Counted from the stretch's first letter, positions 35,697 through 44,021 are shown. The stretch is DNA of 64,000 nucleotides from Bacillota bacterium (GCA_023435745.1 JAEZMD010000002.1:235168-299167); one strand, 5' to 3'. Notes: generated by a model not told the origin, from the letters alone. Numbers and translations are program-made.

Positions 35697-36929
35697 CTAA
35701 TCATATAGCTTGGATTTACCGTCTACGATGTTCTTTATTGAATCATAATACTGGGATCCTGTTTCTTTCAGTAAGGTCATACTCGTATCCCTGTCTGAAA
35801 TCATCCCGTTAAAATGATAAGCCAGCGCAAGTACGTAAACAGCGTGATCATTATTGTTGTCCAGAGAATAAGCGGTTGTGGCTGATTGCAGCGCTTCTTC
35901 ATATCGATGCTGCTTCAATTGGATCTTGCATAAAGAGGCAAATGCATCGATATTTTCGGTATACTCCGCAAGAACGGCATTACATTCAGCAATGGCTTTG
36001 TCAAACTCACCTTTCTGTCTGTATGCCGCGGCTGCCCCAAGTCTGAATTCATATATATCCGGTTGGATACTGAACGCTTTGAGGTAAGCAGTTTTGGCCT
36101 CGTCATATTTTTCCAGATCAAACAGGGTATTTGCGTAATAAAAATACGCCCAGTGCTCGGCCGGGTTTTGGGCGATATACCCGGATAGCTTGTCTTCCAG
36201 TACATTCGGTCCGCTTTGTGAATTTTGATTGAGCAGATCGATTAGGCTCTCACTGATGTTATAATAATGATCAAGATGTGACATTGCATCATTAGCCTGA
36301 TCAATCACTTCGATTTCATCGGAATCAGCACTTTCTTTTCCTTCAATTCTGGCAAATACTTCCTCGGCCAGGGCGAATTGATTGCTCCGGGCAGCGGCAA
36401 CAAATAGCTTCCCATTGGCAATGAATGACTCCGGGAATATTTCTGCAACTTTTTCATACTCTCGGGCCGCAGTCATATATTTTTTTTCGCCTTCGGCGCG
36501 CAAACCGCGCTCATAGGCAATTCCCGCACTCAGCGACTTTGGAAATGAAACAAGTGAATAAGTCATAAAGAACAGGATAACAACGGCAAATGCTTTGATC
36601 AATTTGGGAATTGGAAATCTTGTGAAATGCTGTCTGCATTCCTGACACAAAGGAATGGAATAACCTTCTACTACCGGGCTGCGGCCGCAGTTGCTGCAGA
36701 CGGAGTTGTCTGCGTCTGTATCGGGGTCAGTGTCGGTATCGGTGTCAGTGCTTGTGTTTGCGCCAGTACAAGTATCGGTGCTTGTATCAGCCTCAGTGTC
36801 AGTACTCGTGCCAGTCCCAGTGTCGGTGCTTGCGCCGGCATATGTATATGCGTATGCTCCGGCTTCAGCTGCATTTGGATTCTCGGCAGATGAGCTATCA
36901 ACATCTTGAACTATTGTATTCTCGTCCAT
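35697..36929 (-). CDS. Zinc-ribbon, membrane-anchored TPR protein
   Basis: 410 residues from the ATG at 36929. In order: a low-complexity Thr/Asp/Ser/Gly stretch (about 25-75) built from 6-bp ACTGAC-like units; a zinc ribbon CSNC...CQEC (about 77-97); one membrane helix (about 110-130); and at least five TPR units (from about 140 to 395, for example AEHWAYFYYANTLFDLEKYD and EAKTAYLKAFSIQPD). Such proteins act as scaffolds; the partner is unknown, but the co-transcribed metalloprotease is a candidate. The repeat tract is a slippage hotspot. Confidence 0.75.
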   Translation of the reverse strand: MDENTIVQDVDSSSAENPNAAEAGAYAYTYAGASTDTGTGTSTDTEADTSTDTCTGANTSTDTDTDTDPDTDADNSVCSNCGRSPVVEGYSIPLCQECRQHFTRFPIPKLIKAFAVVILFFMTYSLVSFPKSLSAGIAYERGLRAEGEKKYMTAAREYEKVAEIFPESFIANGKLFVAAARSNQFALAEEVFARIEGKESADSDEIEVIDQANDAMSHLDHYYNISESLIDLLNQNSQSGPNVLEDKLSGYIAQNPAEHWAYFYYANTLFDLEKYDEAKTAYLKAFSIQPDIYEFRLGAAAAYRQKGEFDKAIAECNAVLAEYTENIDAFASLCKIQLKQHRYEEALQSATTAYSLDNNNDHAVYVLALAYHFNGMISDRDTSMTLLKETGSQYYDSIKNIVDGKSKLYD

Positions 36930-37093
36930 AGGTACCCCCTTTTAATACGTTTACCACTTAACATATTATACAATAATTACATAAAATGCAACATAATACT
37001 CAAAATTACGTCATATGACGCGACATTTATACGGCAAATACTGTCGACAACTTCCAATCAAATTAATGTCTGTTAATCAAATCAAATAGTGTC

Positions 37094-37122
37094 TTGCGTT
37101 TTGGCGGTTTATGCGTTATAAT
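37094..37122 (+). promoter_or_regulatory. tRNA promoter in front of the split tRNA-Thr
   Basis: TTGCGT (37094-37099), 17-base spacer, TATAAT (37117-37122), 29 bases before the 5' tRNA half. It would now drive the 5' fragment and the intact tRNA-Thr behind it. Confidence 0.65.
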
Positions 37123-37150
37123 TCTTTTTGCATGATTCAAAAAAGCGCTT

Positions 37151-37197
37151 GCCAACTTGGCTCAGTCGGTAGAGCAGCGCATTCGTAATGCGCAGGT
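37151..37197 (+). pseudogene. tRNA-Thr (CGT), 5' half, split by island
   Basis: Acceptor strand GCCAACT, D arm GCTC/GAGC, and anticodon stem GCGCA/TGCGC with loop TTCGTAA (anticodon CGT) are intact, followed by AGGT of the variable loop. There the tRNA stops: no T arm and no 3' acceptor follow. The missing part is found at 44111-44142 and completes the molecule with a perfect 7-bp acceptor stem. Confidence 0.9.
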
Positions 37198-37199
37198 AT

Positions 37200-37218
37200 G
37201 TGGTTGTTGGTAAGATAG
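37200..37218 (+). repeat. Left inverted terminal repeat of the tRNA island
   Basis: GTGGTTGTTGGTAAGATAG, matching 17 of 19 bases to the reverse complement of 44091-44109. It starts three bases after the broken tRNA half. Confidence 0.65.
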
Positions 37219-37245
37219 GATGGGTAGTTTATAATAAAGTGAAAA

Positions 37246-37270
37246 CGAGGGGCGGAAGTCCCGCCCTCGC
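37246..37270 (+). other. GC-rich hairpin between split and intact tRNA-Thr
   Basis: CGAGGG...CCCTCG with further pairing inside gives a stable stem-loop with loop near AAGT, placed just ahead of the intact tRNA. It could guide processing of the tRNA from the fused precursor. Confidence 0.45.
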
Positions 37271-37276
37271 ATATAT

Positions 37277-37351
37277 GCTGGTGTGGCTCAATGGCAGAGC
37301 AGCGGTATCGTAAACCGCAGGTTGGAGGTTCAATTCCTCTCACCAGCTCCA
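37277..37351 (+). tRNA. tRNA-Thr (CGT), intact, island-borne
   Basis: Acceptor GCTGGTG/CACCAGC, D arm GCTC/GAGC, anticodon stem GCGGT/ACCGC with loop ATCGTAA (CGT), T arm GGAGG-TTCAATT-CCTCT, discriminator T and encoded CCA. Its sequence differs clearly from the split tRNA-Thr, so it is not a simple duplicate, yet it reads the same ACG codon. It sits 78 bases inside the island and behind the captured host promoter. Confidence 0.95.
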
Positions 37352-37354
37352 ATG

Positions 37355-37388
37355 AAAAACGTGTAGTTGCAATGACTGCACGTTTTTT
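37355..37388 (+). terminator. Terminator after intact tRNA-Thr
   Basis: AAAACGTG-AGT pairs with ACT-CACGTTTT around a short loop and runs into seven T. Confidence 0.7.
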
Positions 37389-37458
37389 TATTGCTCATTT
37401 GTAACGAGTAAAGTGACAAACGCTAATGTAAGTTTCGTATCTGGTAAAGAGCTATGTC

Positions 37459-37638
37459 ATGTCCGACGATATGGCGGACAAGCTGAAGAACAACATGCTG
37501 TCGCAGCTTCGGTTGGGGAATGCGGTTGATAACAAGGGTGCTCTCCTGGTCTGTGAGCACACATTTCGTGAGGTAAAGTACAACACGATGTTTTGCAAAA
37601 GAAACGTGACAAGTAAAGCTTCAATACATGAGGCTTGA
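37459..37638 (+). CDS. Small hypothetical ORF (59 aa)
   Basis: An open frame from ATG at 37459 to TGA at 37638 with balanced codon use and no hydrophobic run: MSDDMADKLKNNMLSQLRLG, then VDNKGALLVCEHTFREVKY. The weak upstream AAAGAG and the lack of a recognised family leave open that it is the tail of a lost gene. It lies in the non-AT-rich left edge of the island, where a decayed mobility gene might be expected. Confidence 0.3.
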   Translation: MSDDMADKLKNNMLSQLRLGNAVDNKGALLVCEHTFREVKYNTMFCKRNVTSKASIHEA

Positions 37639-37767
37639 AAAGTGCTTTTTTTCTCTGCTGATAAGAAGTTTATCAATTTTAGTAGCTATTGGGAAAATTG
37701 TGTGGTAATGTGTGTTGCTGAAAGCGATTATAATAATGTCCATGCTTGAAAGGGGGCATGCAAACCA

Positions 37768-37971
37768 ATGAGAATAAGATATCTGCCGATTACCTGTCTT
37801 TATCCTTCATCTACAAAAGATAATATTCTACCACTTATATGCATCAGCGGAAAATGGATTGAAAATGCAGGATTTATAACTGGTAATGAAGTCAGTGTTC
37901 AAGTAAAGAGGCATGGAGAATTAGTAATTAAATTAATTCCTGAAACTGAAGCAAAGGAGGTTATGCTTTGA
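37768..37971 (+). CDS. SymE-like small protein 1
   Basis: 67 residues. The second half, LICISGKWIENAGFITGNEV and SVQVKRHGELVIKLI, matches the SymE/AbrB-like swapped-hairpin fold: a SGxWLxxxGFxxGxxV pattern followed by a short strand. Family knowledge: E. coli SymE is an SOS-induced, RNA-cleaving toxin kept low by antisense SymR. GGGGG lies about 12 bases before the ATG. The stop overlaps the start of a second SymE-like gene. Confidence 0.65.
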   Translation: MRIRYLPITCLYPSSTKDNILPLICISGKWIENAGFITGNEVSVQVKRHGELVIKLIPETEAKEVML

Positions 37972-38144
37972 AGGTAAGGATATCTACGATATCATGTGTA
38001 ACCGCCAATGGCAAGGAAGTGCCGCAAATACGTATCCAGGGAATATGGCTTGATAAGCTAGGCTTTAAGACCGGAAAGAAGGTAATCATTGAAGAAAGCT
38101 ACGGGAAGCTGGTGCTGAAGCTTATAACTATTATTGAGGAATAG
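37968..38144 (+). CDS. SymE-like small protein 2
   Basis: 58 residues from a TTG at 37968 with AGGAGG 7 bases upstream; the start overlaps the previous stop. IRIQGIWLDKLGFKTGKKV followed by IIEESYGKLVLKLI is again the SymE pattern (G-x-W-L-x-x-x-G-F-x-x-G). Two tandem SymE-like genes could form a heterodimer, as each supplies half of a swapped-hairpin barrel. The 38145-38460 gap downstream holds a long inverted repeat (38191-38232) and a TATAAT at 38372. Confidence 0.6.
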   Translation: MKVRISTISCVTANGKEVPQIRIQGIWLDKLGFKTGKKVIIEESYGKLVLKLITIIEE

Positions 38145-38190
38145 AATGCCTCCAGTGGATTATAAAACTGTATTTTTAAATACCTTGTTC

Positions 38191-38232
38191 ATCTATTAAT
38201 AATATAGATATTCAAGGTGTTATCTTTCGGAA
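38191..38232. terminator. Long inverted repeat, probable terminator of the SymE pair
   Basis: ACCTTG-ATCTAT pairs with ATAGAT-CAAGGT over about 15 bp with small bulges, about 50 bases after the second SymE-like gene. It ends near TTATCTTT rather than a full T tract. Confidence 0.45.
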
Positions 38233-38466
38233 TACTCCCTGTTTTGTTTGAAGAGAGTTCAATGTTGGAACTTTCTTTCTCATCTAAATTTGAAATTCAT
38301 TAGCACCTTATAATCTACATCACACTGTTGAAAAAAGTTAGAACAAAAGGCTGATTTACCAGAATTTATGATATAATTATGTCGACAATGAGAAGTTTTT
38401 AGTCGATTTACTAGACACTTATATTATATTGTACAATATGTTTGAATTGTAGTAAGGAGGATGGCT

Positions 38467-41400
38467 ATGGCAAAATTGAATGAGATACAATCCGCTATTC
38501 TCAGATTAGATGGTGGACAATTTCAAAAGCTTGTAGATACATATATATACAAAAAATTCGGATATAAAAATATTATGGATTATGGTTCCCATACAGGGAC
38601 AAATAAAACTACTAAGGGAATCCCAGATACATATTTTTTATTGAATACTGGCAAATACGTATTTGTAATGTATAGCTCCCATGAAAAAAGCACATTTAAA
38701 AAAATAAAAAATGACATTCTCGACTGTTTAAATGAAACTAAAACCGGAATTGAAGTTTCTAAAATACAACAAATAATTTGCTGTCATACTTCTTCAAATA
38801 TTGGTCCTAAACAAGATGCAGAACTTAGAGAACTTTGTAGTAGCCAAGGAGTACTATTGGATATCTTTGGTATCGGTGCAATATCTCAAGACCTATTAAA
38901 TTATTATCCAATTATTGCAAGGAATGAATTAAATATAGCTGTTGATAGTGGGCAGATACTGACTATAGACGATTTTGTGGATATTTATGATGAAAATCCT
39001 ATGGTTACACCAATAGGGATTGGTATTCTAGGAAGAGAGGCTGAGATTAGTGAATCGCTTGAAAAGATCAATGAATCAAAGGTTTTATTGGTCTATGGAA
39101 ACTCAGGAGTAGGGAAAACAAGGCTTGTTTTAGAAGTTTGCAGAGCATATATTGATTCTCATGAAAATGTCATATGCTACTGTATTAAAAATAATGGGCT
39201 TAGTTTATATGAAGATCTAAAATCATTTGTTGAAATTGGAAAGGAATATTTAATTTTTATTGATGATGCAAATCAAACATCTGAGTTAAGATATTTAATA
39301 GAATATGTCAATAAGAAGAATTTTAATGTTAAAATTATAATCACAGTAAGAGATTATGCAAGGGAACATGTCGAAAAAATTGTTAGGGGATATATAATTC
39401 CTGAATATTTACTTCTCAAACCAATGTCTAAGGAACAAATAAATGAAATTATGAAAAAGGAACTTAATATTATTAATTCTATTTTTCTAGAGCGTATAAA
39501 TATAATTTCTAAAGGAAATCCCAGGTTAGCGATATTAGCAGGAAGAATTTCTAAAAACAAATCTTTAAATGATATTAATAATGTGGAACAGCTATATGAA
39601 AGCTATTATGGCAAAATAATTGAAGAAATAGATTTATTTCAGAATGGAACAGCAACAAGAATTGCCGGACTAATTGCGTTTTTTAACACTGTTAATTTGG
39701 AGGATGCCAATTTAAAGGAAAGTGTTCTATTTTTCTCTGAAGTCAATAGCTTTATATTTGATGATATAGTAGATAGATTGCATGATATGGAAATCATTGA
39801 TCTATTTGAAAATTCTGCTATAAAAATATCAGAACAGAGTATGGGAAACTATCTACTTTATTATATTTTTGCAAAGAAAAGAGTTATTAGACTTTCTGAT
39901 ATAATTAGACAATGCTTTCCTGCATATAAGCAAAAAATAATATATGCAGTCAATACAATAACTAAATTATTCAATTCTAATGAGAATACAAACTATTTAA
40001 TTTCAGAGATTAGTTTAGTGTGGGATGAATTAGCCGCCAAAGAAAATTCAAATTTTATTGAATATATGAAAATGTTTTATTCAGTAAAGCAAGTTGAAAC
40101 TCTTAAATATATTGATGGAGTTGTTGACCAATTAGATGAAGTACCTTTTGATGCCGCAAAAATTAATTTTTATAAGCTTAATAATAACCACCACATAGGT
40201 GATACATATTTAAATATTTTAGATGGATATAAATATAGTTTATATCGTAAAGCTGCAATAGAGCTGATCATTAAATATTTCAAAAAACGGCCTGATATGT
40301 TTATGGATTTCTTTTTCTGTTTAACAGATGGATTTGGGATTGATAGAAGTTCCCAATATAATGACTATATAGTTCAGCAAGATGTAATTGAAATACTTAT
40401 TCTTGAAACAAATAATTTTATTGAACACAATGTAAATATATTATTTTTAAGAGTAGCTGAGACATTTTTGAAATTAGAGTTTCATCCGGCAGAAAGTAAT
40501 GAAGATGGTGGCGTTACAATATATACTATTCCAATAAATTGTACTGATGGTTCAAAAAGATACCGCGAAAATATGTGGCGCTCATTATCAGAAATGTTTA
40601 TAAAGCCTGTTTACAGAGACATGATACTTGGAATTATTGAAAGTTATAGAAAGCCTGAGTATGTTGATACTTGGAGTAAACGTCAGAGCATAGCTAGCGA
40701 AGACATGGTGAAGGCGCTATTTTTGAATCTGCTGCCCGGAGCAACGGCTTATACAGGAAATTACTATCCTGTGGGCAGCTCCTTAAAGCAGATGAACGAA
40801 AATGACTTGCTTATTACATATGAAAATTATCTATTTATAGTCGAAGTGAAAGCGGGCTCTTTCCCCCAGACACCACCGATTAATGACTTTGATGCGCATA
40901 TAAAAGCATATACAAAGCTCGCCCAAGAAGCAGATTCGCAATGCACCCGAACCATAAAATACATAAGCGAGCATCAGCCTGCTTCATTCTACGACGCTGA
41001 AAAGAACACAAAATTTGAAATCAGCAGACTCTCGGATTATAAAGAAGTCTATTCATTTTCTGTAACCGTCGACAATTTTAATGACTTTGCGGCAAAAGCT
41101 GAGAAGCTGAATTTCATAACACTTTCAAGTAAAACTATAGTAATTTCGTATGATGATTTAATGGTATACGAGAAATATTTTGATTCTCCCATATACTTTC
41201 TGCATTTCCTGAAGCAACGGAAGATTGCTATAGATATCCCCCAGATTGAATTGAATGACGAGCTTGATCACTTGGGTATGTATCTTAGTCACAATATGTA
41301 CTCAATAACAGCTTCCGAATTTCCAGAAGAGCATATGGTTAATTGGCATGGTTTCAGGCAAGATTTGGACAACTATTTCGCCAAATTATACATGCCAGAA

Positions 41401-41964
41401 CTAAATGCAATAAAGCCAATGCAAGAAATTCCAGAAGAAATAACGGAAATAATCCGGATATTAGAAGGAGAAACAGACGAAAACAGGATAGATACTGCAC
41501 ACTTCCTTTTGAATTTGTCTTCAGAAGCTAAAAATGATTTTTGTAGAGGAATTCATCACGCATTACGAAGACAGCCTGAAATCGGCAGAATGGTTGAAAT
41601 ATCTGCCTTCAGCGAAATAAAATATTGCCTGTTCATATCAATGCCCGGTATAAAGGTCATGAGTACAAAAGAACGCCAGGATTACGTGTGGGCCACCATT
41701 CTTGGCGATGAATCAATGCCAATCATGTGGATAGACCTTGACTATGATAAAGACAGAAAACTGCGGAATGCAAAAGGAAAACAATGCAATTATTGTGACA
41801 TTCCGACTGGAGAGATTGACCGATTAAAAGTATTGAGTGTCGAAATCACAAAAAGCAGAATAGAAAGCTTTCGTCGCCAATATCACAGAAAAGTTGGCAG
41901 AAATGATCCTTGTCCTTGCGGCAGCGGCAAGAAATACAAGAAGTGCTGTATACAATACGAATAA
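38467..41964 (+). CDS. Giant STAND NTPase with nuclease and SEC-C domains
   Basis: 1165 residues from the ATG at 38467, 6 bases after AGGAGG (ATG at 38461 touches it). About 1-150: a restriction-endonuclease-like fold (FQKLVDTYIYKKFGYKN, KGIPDTYFLL), though the E-x-K pair is not obvious. About 185-330: STAND-type P-loop NTPase with GNSGVGKT (211-218), Walker B LIFIDDANQ and the sensor KIIITVRDYA. About 330-740: helical region. About 765-880: a second PD-(D/E)XK-like core, D780 then E793-V-K795. The C-terminus is a SEC-C zinc motif, GRNDPCPCGSGKKYKKCC. Base composition shifts near 40670 from AT-rich to balanced. Sixteen bases before the HEPN-motif gene, so one operon. Resembles antiviral STAND proteins in design; function not shown. 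Confidence 0.7.
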   Translation: MAKLNEIQSAILRLDGGQFQKLVDTYIYKKFGYKNIMDYGSHTGTNKTTKGIPDTYFLLNTGKYVFVMYSSHEKSTFKKIKNDILDCLNETKTGIEVSKIQQIICCHTSSNIGPKQDAELRELCSSQGVLLDIFGIGAISQDLLNYYPIIARNELNIAVDSGQILTIDDFVDIYDENPMVTPIGIGILGREAEISESLEKINESKVLLVYGNSGVGKTRLVLEVCRAYIDSHENVICYCIKNNGLSLYEDLKSFVEIGKEYLIFIDDANQTSELRYLIEYVNKKNFNVKIIITVRDYAREHVEKIVRGYIIPEYLLLKPMSKEQINEIMKKELNIINSIFLERINIISKGNPRLAILAGRISKNKSLNDINNVEQLYESYYGKIIEEIDLFQNGTATRIAGLIAFFNTVNLEDANLKESVLFFSEVNSFIFDDIVDRLHDMEIIDLFENSAIKISEQSMGNYLLYYIFAKKRVIRLSDIIRQCFPAYKQKIIYAVNTITKLFNSNENTNYLISEISLVWDELAAKENSNFIEYMKMFYSVKQVETLKYIDGVVDQLDEVPFDAAKINFYKLNNNHHIGDTYLNILDGYKYSLYRKAAIELIIKYFKKRPDMFMDFFFCLTDGFGIDRSSQYNDYIVQQDVIEILILETNNFIEHNVNILFLRVAETFLKLEFHPAESNEDGGVTIYTIPINCTDGSKRYRENMWRSLSEMFIKPVYRDMILGIIESYRKPEYVDTWSKRQSIASEDMVKALFLNLLPGATAYTGNYYPVGSSLKQMNENDLLITYENYLFIVEVKAGSFPQTPPINDFDAHIKAYTKLAQEADSQCTRTIKYISEHQPASFYDAEKNTKFEISRLSDYKEVYSFSVTVDNFNDFAAKAEKLNFITLSSKTIVISYDDLMVYEKYFDSPIYFLHFLKQRKIAIDIPQIELNDELDHLGMYLSHNMYSITASEFPEEHMVNWHGFRQDLDNYFAKLYMPELNAIKPMQEIPEEITEIIRILEGETDENRIDTAHFLLNLSSEAKNDFCRGIHHALRRQPEIGRMVEISAFSEIKYCLFISMPGIKVMSTKERQDYVWATILGDESMPIMWIDLDYDKDRKLRNAKGKQCNYCDIPTGEIDRLKVLSVEITKSRIESFRRQYHRKVGRNDPCPCGSGKKYKKCCIQYE

Positions 41965-41980
41965 TTTAGGGGGGCATGGC

Positions 41981-43222
41981 ATGAAAAAAGAGACTGTATT
42001 AAATGAAATTATAAAGCACTATATAAGATCTCATGATTTCAATGGCTTGCCAGTCTACAATATGAAATATTATGATTATAACATTTTGTGCGAATTGATT
42101 GATGAGGGACTTATAGAAGTACTCTCGGAAAAGGAAGTCATAAATCCACATATAAAAGGTTTTGATCTCAACATTCCGGCAAATCGACAGAAAGAAAATA
42201 TATTTAACAAGGAGAACTATTCAGTGCTTTACCCAACAAGAAAAGCACTTGAATCAATTCCATTAGATTACACTAAGCCATATTCTGTATTGATGCAGAA
42301 GGGCGAAAAACAATTTAAAATCATCTATTTTAATATTGAGATATTAGAAAGATATGTTAACAACCCAAAGTTCGTGATAATGGATAATGGGTATCGTGGC
42401 AATATTTATGTGAAGGACGAATATATAGATGACAAAGCTATTGAGGATGAATATATCAAAGACTATGGAATGGCTTATATAGATGGCAAAGATCTTGAGC
42501 GTGCTGTAGGTGTTTTCGTTTGTGATCTGGCTAAGTTGTCTTCTCAAAAGCAGATGTTATGGAAAGGGTTTGAACTCCCGAATCAGCGAAAGTGCAAGAT
42601 AAATGCCGGATTTGTTGATAATTTAATAAAGGGTGAATGGGTCATGGAAACATGGATTTTTCATGCCTTAATTGAAGAAATGAAAGTTATAAATGAACAG
42701 TGTGAACATATGGGAATTCCTAAATTATTTAATAAAACTTTTGGTATCCATTATTCTGAGATGCCAGAGGGATTTCGGAATATACTATTGCCAACTCTGA
42801 AAAATTATTATGATTTTGTTCTCGTGCTTGAAAAAATTATCGTTCATAATATTTCTTATAAAACATTTCAAAAAGATACTCCACATATACGGGGCATTGA
42901 TCGCAAAGATGAATCAGGTAAAGATAAGGGAAGCCTCGGGATGCTTGAAGAATGGCTAAGTAAAAACATCCGAACCCAAGAAAATCTCACGGTTTTGATT
43001 ATTAAGCCATTAAGAAACATACGAACTATTCGACAAAAGCCAGCGCATGAATTAATATCCAATCAATATGATGTCACACTATACCAGAAGCAGTTTGATT
43101 TAATTAATGATACTTATACAGCAATCAGGGCTATAAGGTTGTTTTTTGCTAATCATCCTTTAGCGAAGGATGTGAAAATTCCAGAACACTTGATTTCTGG
43201 AACGGACATTGTGAATTATTAA
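41981..43222 (+). CDS. HEPN-motif protein, partner of the STAND nuclease
   Basis: 413 residues from the ATG at 41981 (AGGGGGG upstream). No family is recognised for the first 300 residues; they are mixed alpha/beta and acidic in the middle (about 120-160). Near the end, LRNIRTIRQKPAHEL contains R351-x4-H356, the HEPN ribonuclease signature, followed by helices typical of the second half of a HEPN fold (FDLINDTYTAIRAIRLFF). Family knowledge: HEPN domains are common toxins of defence and abortive-infection systems. Coupled to the STAND gene; probably its effector or regulator. Confidence 0.55.
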   Translation: MKKETVLNEIIKHYIRSHDFNGLPVYNMKYYDYNILCELIDEGLIEVLSEKEVINPHIKGFDLNIPANRQKENIFNKENYSVLYPTRKALESIPLDYTKPYSVLMQKGEKQFKIIYFNIEILERYVNNPKFVIMDNGYRGNIYVKDEYIDDKAIEDEYIKDYGMAYIDGKDLERAVGVFVCDLAKLSSQKQMLWKGFELPNQRKCKINAGFVDNLIKGEWVMETWIFHALIEEMKVINEQCEHMGIPKLFNKTFGIHYSEMPEGFRNILLPTLKNYYDFVLVLEKIIVHNISYKTFQKDTPHIRGIDRKDESGKDKGSLGMLEEWLSKNIRTQENLTVLIIKPLRNIRTIRQKPAHELISNQYDVTLYQKQFDLINDTYTAIRAIRLFFANHPLAKDVKIPEHLISGTDIVNY

Positions 43223-43233
43223 AAGATAATAAT

Positions 43234-43249
43234 TGGTCTATTTAGACCA
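43234..43249. terminator. Short palindrome after the HEPN-motif gene
   Basis: TGGTCTA/TAGACCA, 7-bp arms with a two-base centre, 12 bases after the stop. Possible weak terminator or binding site. Confidence 0.35.
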
Positions 43250-43300
43250 GTTTGTTGGTGCCAGAAAAATGGTCAAATATAATTGCATCGAATTCGAGGC

Positions 43301-43343
43301 AATAACAAATTTGTTATTGTAACTTAATAACGAATATGTTATT
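43301..43343. promoter_or_regulatory. Twin palindromic operators of higBA
   Basis: AATAACAAATTTGTTATT (43301-43318) and AATAACGAATATGTTATT (43326-43343) share identical 6-base arms and lie 25 bases apart, centre to centre, on the same operator face pattern. A TATAAT-like ATTATAATAT follows. This is the expected layout for autoregulation by a HigA-type antitoxin. Confidence 0.7.
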
Positions 43344-43374
43344 ATAATATTACAGCAGAGGGGAACACTAAAGA

Positions 43375-43734
43375 ATGTTCGAAGTTGAATTTTATGAAGA
43401 CCGAAGCGGCAATGAACCAATTAAGGACTTCATCGTAGAGTTGCAGACAAAAGGACAAACAAGCAAAAATGACCGCATCCGCAGCGAGAAGATTTTGACC
43501 TACATCAGAGTACTGCAGGAATACGGAACGAGAGCGGGAGAACCTTATGTCAAGCACATTGAAGATGACATCTGGGAGCTGCGCCCGCTGGATGACAGGA
43601 TATTCTTCTTCTACTTCAGAGATAACACGTTTATATTGCTTCATCATTTTCTGAAGAAGACAAAGAAGACTCCGCGCAGAGAGATTGAACAGGCAAAAAG
43701 AAATCAGACCGATCACCTTGAAAGGAGCAAATAG
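43375..43734 (+). CDS. higB: HigB-like toxin (RelE/Gp49 family)
   Basis: 119 residues. FYEDRSGNEPIKDFIVELQT at the start, RAGEPYVKHIEDDIWELRPL and RIFFFYFRDNTFILLHHFLK followed by KKTPRREIEQAKR are the conserved blocks of the phage-derived Gp49-like HigB toxins. These bind the ribosome and cut mRNA. The toxin gene comes first and the antitoxin second, the usual higBA order. GC content is back to the genome average, unlike the STAND gene. Confidence 0.85.
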   Translation: MFEVEFYEDRSGNEPIKDFIVELQTKGQTSKNDRIRSEKILTYIRVLQEYGTRAGEPYVKHIEDDIWELRPLDDRIFFFYFRDNTFILLHHFLKKTKKTPRREIEQAKRNQTDHLERSK

Positions 43735-43736
43735 AT

Positions 43737-44021
43737 ATGGGAACTAATTTTAATAAGCTCTGGAACGACCCGAAATTCATTGACCCGACACAGAAAGCCA
43801 AGATTGATTTTGAGGTAGCGCTGATTGGGAAACTGATTGAAGCCAGAGAATCCAAAGGGCTGTCCCAAAAGGAGCTTGCTGACCTTGCGGGCTTAAAGCA
43901 GCCTGCCATAGCAAGGCTTGAAAGCATGAAAGCAACGCCGCAAATAGATACCTTGTTCAAAATATTACAACCGTTAGGCTATACGCTTGCGGTCGTACCT
44001 TCCGACCAGCCACAGAAGTAA
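43737..44021 (+). CDS. higA: HigA-like antitoxin (XRE family)
   Basis: 94 residues starting 2 bases after the higB stop. The XRE helix-turn-helix is clear (ESKGLSQKELADLAGLKQPA, IARLESMKATPQIDTLFKIL). The short N-terminal arm likely wraps the toxin. It should bind the twin palindromes at 43301-43343. Confidence 0.85.
   Translation: MGTNFNKLWNDPKFIDPTQKAKIDFEVALIGKLIEARESKGLSQKELADLAGLKQPAIARLESMKATPQIDTLFKILQPLGYTLAVVPSDQPQK

Noticed and set aside
37137..37352. Minus-strand frame across the tRNA-Thr genes
   Set aside because: Produced by antisense tRNA sequence.
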